64,000 bases of DNA from Mycobacterium sp. E2479 (GCF_001667925.1 NZ_LZJR01000071.1:62001-126000); one strand, 5' to 3'; counted from the first letter of the stretch, positions 11,809 to 22,525 are shown. Notes: generated by a model not told the origin, from the letters alone. Program-made: numbers and translations.

Positions 11809-12576
11809 ATGCCTGACATGCGGCGCACATTCGACGACCTGATCGCCGAGGCGCAGGCCGCCCCGGTCGATGGCTGGGAGTTTTCCTGGCTGGACGGGCG
11901 GGCCACCGAGGAACGCCCGTCGTGGGGTTACCAGCGCCTGCTCAAGAGCCGGTTGGCGACGGTGTCGGCCGCGCTGGACATCCACACCGGCGGTGGGGAG
12001 GTGTTGTCCGGCGCGGCGCCGTTCCCGCCCACCATGGCGGCGGTCGAGACGTGGCCGCCGAACGCCGCGCTGGCCACCCAGCGCCTGCATCCGCTCGGCG
12101 TGGTGGTCGTCGCAACGCGCGACGAACCGCCGCTGCCGTTCGCCGATGCCGCCTTCGACCTGGTGACCACGCGCCATCCGATCTCCGTCTGGTGGACCGA
12201 GATCCTGCGGGTGCTCCGGCCGGGCGGCACGTACTTCGCACAGCACATCGGACCGGCCACCATGGGCGAGCTGGTCGAGTACTTCATCGGACCACAGCCA
12301 CAGAAATGGGCCGAGTTTCATCCGGATGCCGTGCGCGCACAGGCCGAGGCGGCCGGCCTGCAGATCGTGGATCTGCGGATGGAGCGGATGCGGGCCGAGT
12401 TCTTCGACGTCGGCGCCGTCGTGTACTTCCTGCGCAAGGTGATCTGGACGGTGCCCGATTTCACCGTGCAGCGCTACCGCGAGCGGCTGGCCGAACTGCA
12501 CGAGCGCATCGAATCCGGCGGTCCGTTCGTCGCCCACTCCGTGCGGCTGCTCGTCGAGGCCCGCAAGCCCGGGTGA
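11809..12576 (+). CDS. SAM-dependent class I methyltransferase
   Basis: A 255-residue protein with the later half of a class I methyltransferase fold. A DAAFDLVTTRHP strand is followed by ILRVLRPGGTYFAQH, the post-motif III signature. The glycine-rich motif I is weak, seen only as IHTGGGEVL. This resembles actinobacterial small-molecule methyltransferases with a lid region such as the segment GELVEYFIGPQPQKW. The substrate is unknown. I chose the ATG at 11809 (MPDMRRTFDDL); an ATG at 11818 and one at 11767 are alternatives. It lies 95 bases behind glbN on the same strand and its stop abuts the converging pseudouridine synthase stop. Confidence 0.75.
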   Translation: MPDMRRTFDDLIAEAQAAPVDGWEFSWLDGRATEERPSWGYQRLLKSRLATVSAALDIHTGGGEVLSGAAPFPPTMAAVETWPPNAALATQRLHPLGVVVVATRDEPPLPFADAAFDLVTTRHPISVWWTEILRVLRPGGTYFAQHIGPATMGELVEYFIGPQPQKWAEFHPDAVRAQAEAAGLQIVDLRMERMRAEFFDVGAVVYFLRKVIWTVPDFTVQRYRERLAELHERIESGGPFVAHSVRLLVEARKPG

Positions 12577-12577
12577 G

Positions 12578-13504
12578 TCAGCCCTCCTCGCGCAACACGT
12601 CCAGCGCGTGTTGCAGGTCGGGCGGGTAGGGGCTGACGATCTCGATCCGCCTGCCGTCGGCCGGATGGGCGAATGACAGCGAGCGGGCATGCAGCCATTG
12701 GCGTTCCAGCCCAAGCCTTTTCGCGAGCTTGGGATCGGCGCCGTAGACGAGGTCACCGCAGCACGGGTGGTGCAGTGCGGAGAAGTGCACCCGGATTTGG
12801 TGGGTGCGACCGGTTTCCAGGTGCACGTCGAGCAGACTGGCGGCGACGAACGCCTCCACGGTGTCGTAGTGGGTGAGGCTGTGCCGGCCGTCCTTGGTGA
12901 CCGCGAACTTCCACTGGCCGTCGCGGTGACGTCCGATCGGGGCGTCGATGGTCCCGCTGGACGGATCCGGATGTCCTTGCACCAGCGCGTGATAGCGCTT
13001 GTCGACGGTGCGTTGTTTGAACGCCCGCTTGAGCACGGTGTAAGCCCGTTCGGACAGCGCCACCACCATCACCCCGGACGTGCCGACGTCGAGCCGATGC
13101 ACAATCCCCTGCCGCTCGGGCACCCCCGAGGTGGTGATCCGGTAACCGGCGGCGGCCAGGCCACCGAGCACCGTGGGCCCGGTCCACCCCACCGAGGCGT
13201 GCGCGGCGACCGCCGCCGGCTTGTCCACCGCGACGAGGTCGTCGTCGGAGTACAGGATCGTCATGCCCTCGATGTCAACGGGCGTGTTCTGCAGCGGCGC
13301 GGGCGGCTCGGGCAGGCGCACCTGCAGCCAGGCGCCGCCGGTCAGCCGGTCGGACTTGCCGGCCTGCACGCCGTCGAGTTCCACGCCGCCGTCTTCTGCC
13401 AAGGCGGCCGCCGCGCTCCGCGACAACCCCAACAGCCGCGCCAGCCCGGCGTCCACGCGCATGCCCGCCAACCCCTCCGGGACGGGCATCGAGCGGTCAC
13501 TCAC
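12578..13504 (-). CDS. RluA/RluD-family RNA pseudouridine synthase, Rv1540-like
   Basis: A 308-residue protein matching Rv1540 in length and order. An N-terminal S4-like RNA-binding segment covers about residues 10-75. The catalytic domain carries the family motif [14 protein letters not shown], in which the Asp is the nucleophile that attacks the uracil base, and a second motif, [11 protein letters not shown]. The target is probably large-subunit rRNA by family, which I cannot verify. The GTG at 13504 gives an eight-base overlap with the lspA 3' end (GTGAGTGA), so translation is coupled to lspA. This lspA-rluD pairing is widespread in bacteria. Confidence 0.92.
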   Translation of the reverse strand: MSDRSMPVPEGLAGMRVDAGLARLLGLSRSAAAALAEDGGVELDGVQAGKSDRLTGGAWLQVRLPEPPAPLQNTPVDIEGMTILYSDDDLVAVDKPAAVAAHASVGWTGPTVLGGLAAAGYRITTSGVPERQGIVHRLDVGTSGVMVVALSERAYTVLKRAFKQRTVDKRYHALVQGHPDPSSGTIDAPIGRHRDGQWKFAVTKDGRHSLTHYDTVEAFVAASLLDVHLETGRTHQIRVHFSALHHPCCGDLVYGADPKLAKRLGLERQWLHARSLSFAHPADGRRIEIVSPYPPDLQHALDVLREEG

Positions 13505-14123
13505 CCGCGCGGTCTCCGCCGTCGCCCTTGCGCCGGCCAACGGAGTCGAAGTCGAACCCGAAGATCGAGAGCACCACCAGCAGGATGGCGCCGCCGACCA
13601 CCGAGGGGTCGGCGACGTTGAACACCGGCCACCAGCCGACCGACAGGAAATCCACGACATGCCCGCGTAGCGGTCCGGGGGCGCGGAAGAAGCGATCGAC
13701 CAGATTGCCCATCGCGCCGCCGAGGATCATGCCCAGGCCCACCGCCCACCAGGGCGACACCAGCCGCCGCCCCATCCAGAAGATGCCGACCACCACACCG
13801 GTCGCGATCAGCGTGAGCACCCAGGTGTAGCCGGTAGCCATCGAGAAGGCCGCGCCCGAATTGCGCACCAGGGTCCAGGTCACCGTGTCGCCGATGATCG
13901 GCACCGGCTGGCCGGGCGGCAGCAGTTTGACGGCGAGGACCTTGGTGACGACGTCGAGGATCAGGACTATCGCCGCGATCGACAGCAGCAGCCGCAACCG
14001 CCGTGGCGCACGTTCGGGTGCCGCGTCGGTTTCCGGCACCGCGTCCCGCTCGACCGGGGCGGCCGCACCAGCCTCTTGGGCTGAGGTCACCGGCTCAGTC
14101 GACTTCGTTGGTTCTTCAGGCAC
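13497..14123 (-). CDS. lspA: Lipoprotein signal peptidase (signal peptidase II)
   Basis: The membrane aspartyl protease that cleaves prolipoprotein signal peptides after diacylglyceryl modification. It has 208 residues, slightly longer than M. tuberculosis LspA (202). The first about 45 residues are a Pro/Ala-rich acidic cytoplasmic tail, followed by four predicted membrane segments. The catalytic aspartates are in [12 protein letters not shown] and FNVADPSVV. The ATG at 14123 begins [12 protein letters not shown]. It is upstream of the pseudouridine synthase with an eight-base overlap, and divergent from ansA across about 70 bases. Confidence 0.96.
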   Translation of the reverse strand: MPEEPTKSTEPVTSAQEAGAAAPVERDAVPETDAAPERAPRRLRLLLSIAAIVLILDVVTKVLAVKLLPPGQPVPIIGDTVTWTLVRNSGAAFSMATGYTWVLTLIATGVVVGIFWMGRRLVSPWWAVGLGMILGGAMGNLVDRFFRAPGPLRGHVVDFLSVGWWPVFNVADPSVVGGAILLVVLSIFGFDFDSVGRRKGDGGDRAGE

Positions 14124-14194
14124 TTCCCCATCATCCCCTACTGCCCACGCAGGCTAGCCATGTTCGCGCAGCGCCGATGCGCAATGATGCCAGC

Positions 14195-15133
14195 ATGGCC
14201 CGCCTCACCGTGATCGCCACCGGAGGCACGATATCGACCGGCACCGGCCCCGACGGCGTGCACCGGCCGTCCTACAGCGGGGCGGATCTGACGGCGTCCT
14301 TCCGTGACCAGCACGAGGTGGACGTCGTTGACCTGCTGGCGGTCGACAGTTCGGAGCTGACGCTGGCCGACTGGGACCGCATCGGCGATGCGGTGAGGGC
14401 CGCGGTCGACGGCGGCGCCGACGGTGTGGTGGTGCTTCATGGCACCGACACCATGGAGGAGAGCGTCCTGTGGCTCGATCTCACCTATGCGGGCCGGGCC
14501 CCGGTCGTGCTGACCGGCGCGATGCGCAGCGCCGACTCCCCCGACGCGGACGGTCCGGCGAATGTGCGCGACGCCATGGCGGTGGCGGCCAGTCCCGCCG
14601 CCAGGGACCTGGGCGTGGTGCTGTGCTTCGCCGGACGGGTGCTGCAACCGCTGGGCATGAGCAAGGTGGCCACCGAGGACCTGAGTGGCTTCACCGGTCA
14701 GCTGCTCGGCACCGTGGCCGACGGCGTGGCGCTGACCAGCCCGAAGACACGCCCGTACGTCGGCGACCTGCGGGCCGCCGCCGCGCCGCGCGTCGACATC
14801 GTCGCGGCGTACCTGGGCAGCGACACGGTGGCCCTCGATGCGTGCGTGGCCGCCGGGGCGCGGGGCGTGGTGCTCGAGGCGTTGGGCTCGGGAAACGCCG
14901 GGCCCGCCGTGGTCGACGGGGTGCGCCGGCACTGCGGCGACGGCATCGTCGTCGCGGTGTCCACCCGCGTCCCCGGCGGGCGGGTCGGCGCCAGCTACGG
15001 CCCCGGGCACGACATGGCCGCCGCCGGGGCGGTGATGGTGCCGCGGCTGCGACCGGCTCAGGCGCGCGTCTTGCTGATCGCCGCGCTGGCCGCGGAGCTA
15101 CCGGTCGCCGACGTCGTCGCCCGGTGGGGCTGA
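14195..15133 (+). CDS. ansA: L-asparaginase
   Basis: A bacterial-type L-asparaginase of 312 residues that hydrolyses asparagine to aspartate and ammonia. The first catalytic Thr is in [10 protein letters not shown] near residue 12. The second active-site Thr-Asp pair is in [12 protein letters not shown] near residue 87. The ATG at 14195 begins [11 protein letters not shown] as in the Rv1538c protein; an ATG at 14177 is possible. No clear signal peptide is present, consistent with a cytoplasmic form. Its 3' end overlaps the converging dinX 3' end by 36 bases. Confidence 0.94.
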   Translation: MARLTVIATGGTISTGTGPDGVHRPSYSGADLTASFRDQHEVDVVDLLAVDSSELTLADWDRIGDAVRAAVDGGADGVVVLHGTDTMEESVLWLDLTYAGRAPVVLTGAMRSADSPDADGPANVRDAMAVAASPAARDLGVVLCFAGRVLQPLGMSKVATEDLSGFTGQLLGTVADGVALTSPKTRPYVGDLRAAAAPRVDIVAAYLGSDTVALDACVAAGARGVVLEALGSGNAGPAVVDGVRRHCGDGIVVAVSTRVPGGRVGASYGPGHDMAAAGAVMVPRLRPAQARVLLIAALAAELPVADVVARWG

Positions 15134-16507
15134 CAGCGCCTCGGCCTGCAGCCCGCCGGTGTAATCGGGCCAATCCAGTGAATCCACCGGGTTGGCGCGC
15201 ACCAGGTCGCCGCCGTCGGCGGGAAACGTCCGGGCCGGGCCGGGACCGGAGCTGCGGGTCTCGAACCGCGCGGTGACCACACCGTGGCCCGCTCCCTGGA
15301 CCCAGCCGTGCCCGAGCTCGCGGTGGGCCACGTCGTCGCCGATCCGCCAGCCGGCGTCCTCTCCGGCCTGGGCGCCGGGTCCAAACATTGCCTCGGTCGC
15401 GGTTTCGACCGACGATGAATCCGGTTGCGGCTCCGGCAGTTCCAGGTCCGGAAACAGCGATTCCTGACGCACGTCGCTCAGCCCCGAAAAGCCCACGCCG
15501 AGAAGGCGAATGGGCCCGATCTCGCGTGGATCCAGCAGCAGCCGGCGGGCCATGCCCGCCAGCGTGGCGACCTCGGTGGTGGCATAGGGCAGCGTCGCGG
15601 ACCGGGTCAGCGTGCTCATGTCGGATTTCTTCAGCTTGACGGTGACGGTGCGCGCGCCGCGGCCGTCGCGCATCAACCGGTGATGGGCGTGCTCGGCGAT
15701 CGGCTCGATGGCCTCACGCAACTGCTCCAGACTGGTCAGGTCTACGGCGAAGGTCGATTCCGAGCTGATCTGTTTGGCCTCGGCACGCTCGGCAACCGGG
15801 CGGTCGTCGATACCGCGGGCCAGCCGGTGCAGCGCCGGCCCGATCGTGGCGCCCAGAATGTTGGCCGCCTCGGGCTCGGTCAGCGCGGCCAGCTCGCCGA
15901 TGGTCTCGATGCCGAGACGATGCAGCCTCTCCTCGGCGACCGGGCCGATCCCCCACAACCGGCGCACCGGCAACCCGCCCAGCAGCGGTCGTTCTTCGTC
16001 ACGGCGCACCACCCGGATCCCATCCGGCTTGGCCAGTCCGGAGGCGATCTTGGCGATCTGCTTGCCCGAACCGGCGCCCACCGAGGCGATCAGGCCGGTG
16101 TCGTCGCGGACCCGTCGCCGCAGGCCTTCGCAGAACGCCGCCACGTCCTCGACGGGGGCACCGGCGAGTTGGGCGGGCTCGGCGAAACCCTCGTCGAAGG
16201 ACAACTGCTCGACGACGGGCACCACGGCGCGAATGGTGTCGAAAACGCGCCGGCTGGCCAGCCCGTACACCACGCCACGCGGCGGCAGCACCACCGCGCT
16301 GACACCGACGAGCCGTCTTGCCTGATGCATGGGCATGGCAGAGCGAGCCCCGAACACGCGCGCCTCGTAGCTGGCCCCGGCCACCACCCCGCGCCCGCCC
16401 ACACCGCCGACGAGCACCGGGCGCCCGCGCAACGTCGGGCGGGTGAGTTGCTCGACGGAGGCGAAGAACGCATCCATGTCCAGGTGCAGCACCCACCGCG
16501 ACTCCAC
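15098..16507 (-). CDS. dinX: DNA polymerase IV (Y-family, DinX/DinB1)
   Basis: A Y-family translesion polymerase of 469 residues, matching Rv1537 (463). The palm begins [16 protein letters not shown], with two metal-ligand acids. The third acid is in EQLSFDEGF near residue 110. Helix-hairpin-helix and little-finger domains follow, with [11 protein letters not shown] near 180. A C-terminal tail carries a [10 protein letters not shown] segment that resembles a beta-clamp-binding motif. The GTG at 16507 was chosen because the family homology begins at [11 protein letters not shown]. An in-frame ATG at 16567 would overlap the start of the divergent methyltransferase. Confidence 0.95.
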   Translation of the reverse strand: MESRWVLHLDMDAFFASVEQLTRPTLRGRPVLVGGVGGRGVVAGASYEARVFGARSAMPMHQARRLVGVSAVVLPPRGVVYGLASRRVFDTIRAVVPVVEQLSFDEGFAEPAQLAGAPVEDVAAFCEGLRRRVRDDTGLIASVGAGSGKQIAKIASGLAKPDGIRVVRRDEERPLLGGLPVRRLWGIGPVAEERLHRLGIETIGELAALTEPEAANILGATIGPALHRLARGIDDRPVAERAEAKQISSESTFAVDLTSLEQLREAIEPIAEHAHHRLMRDGRGARTVTVKLKKSDMSTLTRSATLPYATTEVATLAGMARRLLLDPREIGPIRLLGVGFSGLSDVRQESLFPDLELPEPQPDSSSVETATEAMFGPGAQAGEDAGWRIGDDVAHRELGHGWVQGAGHGVVTARFETRSSGPGPARTFPADGGDLVRANPVDSLDWPDYTGGLQAEALSAPPGDDVGDR

Positions 16508-16559
16508 AGGCTCGATGCTAGGGCTCACATGACGGGCCAGTTGGACTAACGTTTTCGCC

Positions 16560-17123
16560 GTGGCCATGAACCTGGCGCACCGCCGGATCTGCAGCTCGAA
16601 GCGCTGGGCGAAGGCTGTCGAAAAGAATCTGCTCCCGTGGGCGCTCGCCGATGTGGACCTGGGCGACAACACGCTCGAGATCGGGCCCGGTTACGGCGCG
16701 ATCCTGCGGGTCTTGGTCGACAAGACGCCACGGCTTACCTCGGTGGAGATCGACACGCCGATGGCCGAACGACTGCAGCGCCGCTACGGCGACCGGGCGC
16801 GCATCATCAACGGCGACGCCACCGCCACCGGCTTGCCGGCCGACGAGTTCAGCTCGGTGGTGTCGTTCACCATGCTGCATCACGTCCCGACCGCCGAGCT
16901 GCAGGACCGGTTGTTCGCCGAGGCGTTCCGGGTCCTTCGCCCCGGCGGCGTGTTCGCCGGCAGCGACAGCGTGAACTCGCTGCGGTTCCGGATCCTGCAT
17001 TTCCGTGACACCTGCAACACGGTGTCCCCGGATACCCTGCCGGATCGATTGCGCGCGGCCGGGTTTGATCGCGTCGAGGTGGACGTTCGTGGAGGTCGGC
17101 TGCGCTGGCGCGCGGTCAAATGA
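16560..17123 (+). CDS. SAM-dependent methyltransferase
   Basis: A 187-residue class I methyltransferase. Motif I is [14 protein letters not shown] near residue 41. [11 protein letters not shown] follows near 60, with an acidic residue positioned to bind the ribose of SAM, then SFTMLHHVP and [12 protein letters not shown]. The substrate is unknown. The start GTG at 16560 is followed by ATG at 16566, and either could be used. It is divergent from dinX with about 50 bases between starts. The stop overlaps the ATG of the next gene (ATGA), so the two genes form an operon. Confidence 0.82.
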   Translation: MAMNLAHRRICSSKRWAKAVEKNLLPWALADVDLGDNTLEIGPGYGAILRVLVDKTPRLTSVEIDTPMAERLQRRYGDRARIINGDATATGLPADEFSSVVSFTMLHHVPTAELQDRLFAEAFRVLRPGGVFAGSDSVNSLRFRILHFRDTCNTVSPDTLPDRLRAAGFDRVEVDVRGGRLRWRAVK

Positions 17124-17659
17124 TGGGCGCCGAGCCCGGCGACGCGGCCGTCCCGCCCGGGGGTTCGCCGCCCTCGACGCGACGGGCGCGGCTGCGTCAT
17201 CAATGGGACGAGCGACTGCAACCCGGGGAGCAAACGACGGTGCTGGCGTGGGCGTCGTTCACCCTCACCTTCGCCGGCCTGCGCGGCCTCACCCACTGGA
17301 TTCGCGCCGGCCATGGACCCTCGGGTGGTGGTATATCCTTGGGCGGCACGCACTTCCACCACTACAACATCGGCATCGGAATGCTGGCGACGGTGGCCGG
17401 TGTGGGGCTGCGTGGAAGCGAGAAGCAACGGCGGCATCCCGCAGCGGCGGTGGCGTATGGCGCCGCGAACGCCATGATCGTCGACGAACTGGCGCTGCTA
17501 TTAGACCTCAAGGACGTCTACTGGGCATCGGATGGTCGTAAGAGCGTCGATGTGGCGGTAGGGCTGATCGCCACCGGGGCGACGGTGGTGGCGGGCATGC
17601 CGTTCTGGCCGCATGCCCACCGGGCGCTGCGGTCTCGGAATTCCTCCGCGACACTGTAA
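17120..17659 (+). CDS. Actinobacterial integral membrane protein of unknown function
   Basis: A 179-residue protein with about four hydrophobic segments: near residues 42-60, 78-96, 110-130 and 140-160. A histidine-rich stretch, GGTHFHHYNIGIG, sits at the start of the second segment, and an acidic DELALLLDLKD lies in the third. His and acidic residues inside helices suggest metal or haem binding, but this is inference. I do not recognise a named family. It overlaps the upstream methyltransferase by four bases, so the two may act together or at least be co-expressed. Confidence 0.75.
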   Translation: MMGAEPGDAAVPPGGSPPSTRRARLRHQWDERLQPGEQTTVLAWASFTLTFAGLRGLTHWIRAGHGPSGGGISLGGTHFHHYNIGIGMLATVAGVGLRGSEKQRRHPAAAVAYGAANAMIVDELALLLDLKDVYWASDGRKSVDVAVGLIATGATVVAGMPFWPHAHRALRSRNSSATL

Positions 17660-17708
17660 GTGGCGACCGGTCTTCTCGAGAAACGTGTCGCCAGTTGCAA
17701 TCTCGCTG

Positions 17709-18569
17709 TCACACTGGACAGCCGGCGGCGGCCAAAGCACGTCGCGTCCGGTCCACGACGACCTGGGGCCGATGGCGTAGTAGGTCGGCGCTGACCCGGA
17801 CCAAGCGCCATCCCCGTCGCTCCAGTTCGGCGGTGCGATCGATATCGTCGGCGCGAATGCGCGGATCCATCCAATGCTGCGCGCCGTCGTATTCCACCCC
17901 GACGAGCCACTCCTTCCAGCCCATGTCGATCCTCGCCAACACCGCGCCCCAGACGTTGCGCACCTCGATTTGGGTCTGCGGCCTGGGCAGGCCGCCGCGC
18001 ATCAGGACGAGCCTGGTCCTCGTCTCCTGCGGCGATTCGGCACCCGCGTCGATCAAGGGCAGCACGCGCCGCAACTGCTTCATGCCGCGGGCGCCACGGC
18101 GGGAGTGCACCAGTGGGTACACGTCTTTGGCGGTAACTCCGGTGGCTCGTGCCAGGGCATCGATCCGGATCACCGCGACCGTCAAGCCTGGCCGCCGCCC
18201 AAGGTCAAACGCCGTACGGGCGGGCGAGGTGACCGGCACGCCGTTGACCGCTACAATCTCACCCTCGGTCAAAGTTTCGTTGCGGGTGATGATCAACGAC
18301 GGCGGACGGGTGCGGTCACATACCAATTCAGCAGGTGTGTGGGGATCGATCCACTCAGCGCCGAGAAGCGCTGCTGCGGAGCAACCTGCCACGACGGCTT
18401 CTTTCCCGGACCATAGCCACGCGGCGATCGCGCGATCCCGGGCAGTCAGCTCCCTGCCGCGCAGTTGGTACACGTTCCGGTAGATGCGGGTGCACGAGCC
18501 ACGAAGCTCACGTTCCGTATACGCTCCTGCGCGGACGGCCTCGGTACCGATGAAGGGTTCTGCGCTCAC
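17709..18569 (-). CDS. DUF559 / Vsr-like endonuclease-fold protein
   Basis: A 286-residue protein of the DUF559 group common in mycobacteria. The N-terminal half resembles the AbiEi-type winged-helix plus antitoxin-like region, with RIYRNVYQLRG and VNGVPVTSPARTAFDL. The C-terminal half has the restriction-endonuclease-like core EWLVGVEYDGAQHW, then a WRLVRVSADLL strand. The Asp and neighbouring acidic residues could form a nuclease site, but activity has not been shown for this family that I know of. It stands alone on the minus strand, 97 bases from the ileS stop. Confidence 0.75.
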   Translation of the reverse strand: MSAEPFIGTEAVRAGAYTERELRGSCTRIYRNVYQLRGRELTARDRAIAAWLWSGKEAVVAGCSAAALLGAEWIDPHTPAELVCDRTRPPSLIITRNETLTEGEIVAVNGVPVTSPARTAFDLGRRPGLTVAVIRIDALARATGVTAKDVYPLVHSRRGARGMKQLRRVLPLIDAGAESPQETRTRLVLMRGGLPRPQTQIEVRNVWGAVLARIDMGWKEWLVGVEYDGAQHWMDPRIRADDIDRTAELERRGWRLVRVSADLLRHRPQVVVDRTRRALAAAGCPV

Positions 18570-18666
18570 GACAGCAGGGTGCCAGACGCCCCTGACATGT
18601 CACGAGACTGCAACTGCCGACAGCTCCACTTGGGAAATACGTCGTGGAATACAGTTTCGCGGGTAG

Positions 18667-21600
18667 TTAGGCCTTGGCGATGCTCACCCGCACGCCGTCA
18701 CCGATCTCGGCACCGTCGACCGGATCGCCGAACTCGAAACTGGTGGCCAGGATTTCACCCGCGATGAGGTCGCGGTGGGCGCGCGCCCAGTCGGCGCGCT
18801 CCCCGGGCACCGCCATCACCACCGAAATCCGGTCGGAGACATCCAGACCCGTCGATTTGCGCAGCTCCTGCAGCTCGCGGATCCGGTCCTTGGCCCAGCC
18901 CTCGGCCTCGAGCTCGGGGGTCACCGTACCGTCCAGCACCACCAAGCCCGCCCCGTCGGGTAGTGCCGCGGTGAATTCCGGGTCGGCCGCGACCAGCCGT
19001 GAGCTGTATTCCTCGGGTTGCAGCACCGCGGGTCCGGCGGTCAGGGTGCCGTCCGGATTGACGACGCCCTGTCCCGCCTTGACGGCCTTGATAGCCGCCT
19101 GCACATCCTTGCCCAGCCGCGGCCCGGCCACCCGAGCGTTGACGGTGAGCTCGAAGCGCCCGTAGGCGTCGATCGCATCGGTCAGCTCGACGCTCTTGAC
19201 GTTGAGTTCGTCGGCGATGAGGTCGACGAACGGCTCGAGGCGCCCTGGATTATCCACCGCCACCGTCAGTTTCGGCAGCGGCAGCCGCACCCGCAGCTTC
19301 TTGGCCTTCCGCAACGAGGACGCCGCCGAGCAGACCTCGCGCACCTGATCCATCGCAGCGACCAGGTCGGGGTCGGCGGGCAGCTCGCCGGCGTGCGGCC
19401 AATCGGTCAGGTGCACCGACCGTCCCCCGGTCAGGCCGCGCCAGACGATCTCGGTCACCGAGGGAAGCAGCGGCGCGGCCAGCCGCGCGGTCACCTCCAG
19501 CACCGTGTGCAGGGTGTCGATGGCGTCGACATCCTCCTCCCAAAACCGCGAACGCGACCGTCGCACATACCAGTTCGTCAGCGCCTCGGTGAACTGGCGC
19601 AGCTGCTCGCAGGCCCGCGAGATATCGCAGGTGTCCATCTCGTGGGTCAGGTCGTCGCGCAGTTCGGCGAGCTTGGCCAGGATGTAGCGGTCCAGCACCT
19701 GCGTCGAATCGGTGCGCCAGGTACCGACTTTGGGCGCATAGAGGGCCAGGAAGCTATAGGCGTTCCAGAACGGCAGGAGCACCTGGCGCACGCCCTCGCG
19801 GATGCCCTGCTCGGTGACGATGAGATTGCCCCCGCGCAGAATCGGCGAGGCCATCAGGAACCAGCGCATGGCGTCGGATCCGTCGCGGTCGAACACCTCG
19901 CTGACATCGGGATAGTTGCGCAGCGACTTGCTCATCTTCTGGCCATCAGAGCCCAGCACAATGCCGTGTGCCACGCAGGTTTTGAAGGCGGGACGGTCGA
20001 ACAGCGCGGTGGCCAGCACGTGCAGCGTGTAAAACCAGCCGCGGGTCTGCCCGATGTACTCGACGATGAAGTCGCCCGGGTAATGACCGTCGAACCACTC
20101 CTCGTTCTCGAACGGGAAGTGCACCTGGGCGTACGGCATGGACCCCGAGTCGAACCAGACATCGAGCACGTCGGGGATGCGCCGCATCGTGCTGGCACCC
20201 GTCGGATCGTCGGGGTTGGGCCGGGTCAGCTCGTCGACGAAGGGCCGGTGCAGGTTGGTGGGCCGCACCCCGAAGTCGCGTTCGAGTTCGTCGAGGCTGC
20301 CGTAGACGTCGATCCGCGGGTATGCGGGGTCGTCGGACTTCCATACCGGAATCGGGCTGCCCCAGTAGCGGTTTCGTGAGATCGACCAGTCGCGGGCGCC
20401 CTGCAGCCATTTGCCGAACTGACCGTCCTTGACATGCTCGGGGTACCAGGTGATCTGCTGGTTGAGTTCGACCATGCGGTCCCGGAATTCGGTGACCGCG
20501 ACGAACCACGACGACACCGCCCGATAGATCAGCGGATTGCGGCAGCGCCAGCAATGCGGGTAGGGGTGCTCGTAGGTTTCGTGGCGAAGCAGTACCGCAC
20601 CGTTGGCCGCGACGGGACCGCTACCGTTTTTCAGGTCGCGGATGATGTGCGGGTTGGCGTCGAAAACGTGCTGTCCCTGGTAATCCGGGACCGCTGCGTC
20701 AAACCGGCCCTTGGAATCGACCGGCGTGACCGGGGCGATGCCGGCCTTGTCGGTGGTTGCCATGTCGTCCTCGCCGTAGGCCGGCGCCATGTGCACGATG
20801 CCGGTGCCGTCCTCGGTGGTGACGAAGTCGCCGGGCAGCACCTGAAATGCGTTCGCCGTATCCATGAAATACGCGAACGGCGGGAGGTAGCGGGTGCCGA
20901 GCAGGTCCGCGCCGAGATAACTGGCGAGGATCTCCGGTTCTTCACCCAACTCCCGGGCGTAAGCGGCCAGCCTCGGTTGCGCGAGGACGAAACGACGCCC
21001 GTCGGCTTTTACCTCGACGTAGGTCACGTCGGGGTTGACGGCGACGGCGAGGTTGGACGGCAGGGTCCACGGTGTCGTCGTCCACACCAGCAGGTGGGCC
21101 CCGTCCAACGGTCCGCCGACCACCTTGAACCCCACCGTAAGGGCGGGGTCCTGCCGGCTCTGGTACACGTCGTCGTCCATCCGCAATTCGTGGTTGGACA
21201 ACGGCGTTTCGTCGCGCCAGCAGTACGGCAGCACCCGGTAGCCCTCGTAGACCAGCCCCTTGTCCCACAGCTGTTTGAACGCCCAGATCACCGACTCCAT
21301 GTAGGGCAAATCCAGCGTCTTGTAGTCATTGTCGAAGTCGACCCAGCGCGCCTGGCGGGTGACGTAGGCCTGCCACTCGTCGGTGTAGCGCAGCACCGAG
21401 GCGCGGCAAGCCTCGTTGAACGCGGCGATGCCCATGTCGTCGATCTGCGATTTGTCGGTGATGCCCAGTTGGCGCTCGACCTCGAGTTCGGCCGGCAGGC
21501 CGTGGGTGTCCCAGCCGAAGCGGCGCTCCACCTTGTAGCCGCGCATGGTGCGGTAGCGCGGGACGATGTCCTTGACGTAGCCGGTGAGCAGGTGCCCGTA

Positions 21601-21822
21601 GTGCGGCAGCCCGTTGGCGAACGGCGGCCCGTCGTAGAACACGTATTCCGGTGCGCTGTCACGACGCGCGATGCTGGCGCGGAAGGTGTCGTCGCGAGCC
21701 CAATAGTCCAGCACCTGGAGCTCGAGCGCCGGGAAGTCGGGCGCCCCTGGCTTCGGGTACGCCTGGACGGAATCCGCGAGCTGAGCCTTTAGGTCGGCTT
21801 CGGGGCCGGATGTATCGGTCAC
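18667..21822 (-). CDS. ileS: Isoleucyl-tRNA synthetase (type 2, eukaryote-like)
   Basis: A class Ia aminoacyl-tRNA synthetase of about 1051 residues, matching Rv1536 (1041). The HIGH-type signature is [11 protein letters not shown], and [11 protein letters not shown] is near residue 615. The CP1 editing domain lies between them. The C-terminal anticodon-binding and tail regions are long, as in the type 2 group that tends to be less sensitive to mupirocin. The GTG at 21822 is preferred because M. tuberculosis IleS begins at the corresponding residue and AGGAGA lies 11 bases upstream. An in-frame GTG at 21846 would precede that ribosome-binding site. The leader is a T-box, so expression should respond to uncharged tRNA-Ile. 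Confidence 0.95.
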   Translation of the reverse strand: MTDTSGPEADLKAQLADSVQAYPKPGAPDFPALELQVLDYWARDDTFRASIARRDSAPEYVFYDGPPFANGLPHYGHLLTGYVKDIVPRYRTMRGYKVERRFGWDTHGLPAELEVERQLGITDKSQIDDMGIAAFNEACRASVLRYTDEWQAYVTRQARWVDFDNDYKTLDLPYMESVIWAFKQLWDKGLVYEGYRVLPYCWRDETPLSNHELRMDDDVYQSRQDPALTVGFKVVGGPLDGAHLLVWTTTPWTLPSNLAVAVNPDVTYVEVKADGRRFVLAQPRLAAYARELGEEPEILASYLGADLLGTRYLPPFAYFMDTANAFQVLPGDFVTTEDGTGIVHMAPAYGEDDMATTDKAGIAPVTPVDSKGRFDAAVPDYQGQHVFDANPHIIRDLKNGSGPVAANGAVLLRHETYEHPYPHCWRCRNPLIYRAVSSWFVAVTEFRDRMVELNQQITWYPEHVKDGQFGKWLQGARDWSISRNRYWGSPIPVWKSDDPAYPRIDVYGSLDELERDFGVRPTNLHRPFVDELTRPNPDDPTGASTMRRIPDVLDVWFDSGSMPYAQVHFPFENEEWFDGHYPGDFIVEYIGQTRGWFYTLHVLATALFDRPAFKTCVAHGIVLGSDGQKMSKSLRNYPDVSEVFDRDGSDAMRWFLMASPILRGGNLIVTEQGIREGVRQVLLPFWNAYSFLALYAPKVGTWRTDSTQVLDRYILAKLAELRDDLTHEMDTCDISRACEQLRQFTEALTNWYVRRSRSRFWEEDVDAIDTLHTVLEVTARLAAPLLPSVTEIVWRGLTGGRSVHLTDWPHAGELPADPDLVAAMDQVREVCSAASSLRKAKKLRVRLPLPKLTVAVDNPGRLEPFVDLIADELNVKSVELTDAIDAYGRFELTVNARVAGPRLGKDVQAAIKAVKAGQGVVNPDGTLTAGPAVLQPEEYSSRLVAADPEFTAALPDGAGLVVLDGTVTPELEAEGWAKDRIRELQELRKSTGLDVSDRISVVMAVPGERADWARAHRDLIAGEILATSFEFGDPVDGAEIGDGVRVSIAKA

Positions 21823-21834
21823 TGTGCGCGTTGT

Positions 21835-22024
21835 CTCCTGTGCCACGGTGCAAACCGGGGACGACGACGCGCTGGCTGCGCGAGCGCCGCGGTACCACCC
21901 CGCTTGCCGCGCTCTCGCGTGGCCACTCGATCGCGGCTGTGACGGGCCTACCCGTTCGGTTCTACTGAGCCGCCGACGGCTGTTCTTCCGAAGGCTCCCC
22001 GGTGATGGCCGGATCGACGCCAGT
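21835..22024 (-). promoter_or_regulatory. T-box leader of ileS
   Basis: On the minus strand the leader contains TGGTACCGCGG (21887-21897), the nearly invariant T-box element that pairs with the tRNA acceptor end. Upstream is a GC-rich stem I region with GGCCATCACCGGGGAGC (about 22000), in which ATC is the candidate isoleucine specifier. A ribosome-binding site follows at 21834-21839. Actinobacterial ileS leaders are T-boxes that act on translation by hiding the ribosome-binding site, and this arrangement fits. The ends are approximate. Confidence 0.88.
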
Positions 22025-22030
22025 AAGACG

Positions 22031-22036
22031 ATTCTA
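22031..22036 (-). promoter_or_regulatory. Probable -10 element of the ileS promoter
   Basis: TAGAAT on the minus strand lies 7-8 bases upstream of the predicted 5' end of the T-box leader. No clear -35 hexamer is seen. Confidence 0.45.
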
Positions 22037-22082
22037 CGAAGACCCGCAAATACGTTTCTCGACGCCTCTCACGGTTGGGCCG

Positions 22083-22328
22083 TCAGGCCCGCACTTCGAG
22101 GACACCAGCTCGCCACAGCGCGGCGTACACGTGACGCAGCGGAACGCTCAGCAGGCGAGCCGCGCCGTCCACCAGCGGGTCGCCACCGGCGCCGAATCGG
22201 GGGGTGTCGCCACGGCGGCGGTCCTTGGCCACCGGAGCGGGAGCCGGAAACGTATCGGTGTCGCGCACCACGGTCAGCATGCGGGCGGGCGCTACGGTCG
22301 TTACTTCGTCGTAGAAAGCTGCGGTCAT
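22083..22328 (-). CDS. Small Rv1535-like protein under M-box control
   Basis: An 81-residue protein ending GGDPLVDGAARLLSVPLRHVYAALWRAGVLEVRA, shown here in parts: GGDPLVDGAARLLSVPL and VYAALWRAGVLEV. The ATG at 22328 has AGGAG six bases upstream. The gene occupies the place of Rv1535 between ileS and the Rv1533 homologue. Like Rv1535 it is preceded by a magnesium-sensing M-box leader, so it should be induced when Mg2+ is low. No membrane segment or known domain is visible, and the function is unknown. A role in magnesium limitation is inferred from the riboswitch alone. Confidence 0.8.
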   Translation of the reverse strand: MTAAFYDEVTTVAPARMLTVVRDTDTFPAPAPVAKDRRRGDTPRFGAGGDPLVDGAARLLSVPLRHVYAALWRAGVLEVRA

Positions 22329-22444
22329 TTTCGCTCCTAGAGGGAGATCCGACGGGGACTCATTGGACAGACGTATGTGTCCCGTCCCGTGGCGGTTCCG
22401 ATCTCAAAACGCTTGGCCGAGAACGACTCAGCGTTGCGAACGAC

Positions 22445-22525
22445 TCAACCGAGAAGGTCGCGCCGGAGACCGGATCGGGACGAGACACCGTTCGGACTTC
22501 GGTCCGGACTATCGCTAGAACTCAT
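22445..22525 (-). CDS. Leader ORF of 26 codons between M-box and Rv1535-like gene
   Basis: On the minus strand ATG at 22525 opens a frame starting MSSSDSPDRSPNGVSS and closing at TGA (22445-22447). A strong GGAGGTGAGG ribosome-binding site lies a few bases upstream. The peptide is Ser/Arg-rich and resembles nothing I know. Its position after the riboswitch hairpins suggests a regulatory leader peptide or a genuine small protein. Confidence 0.5.
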   Translation of the reverse strand: MSSSDSPDRSPNGVSSRSGLRRDLLG

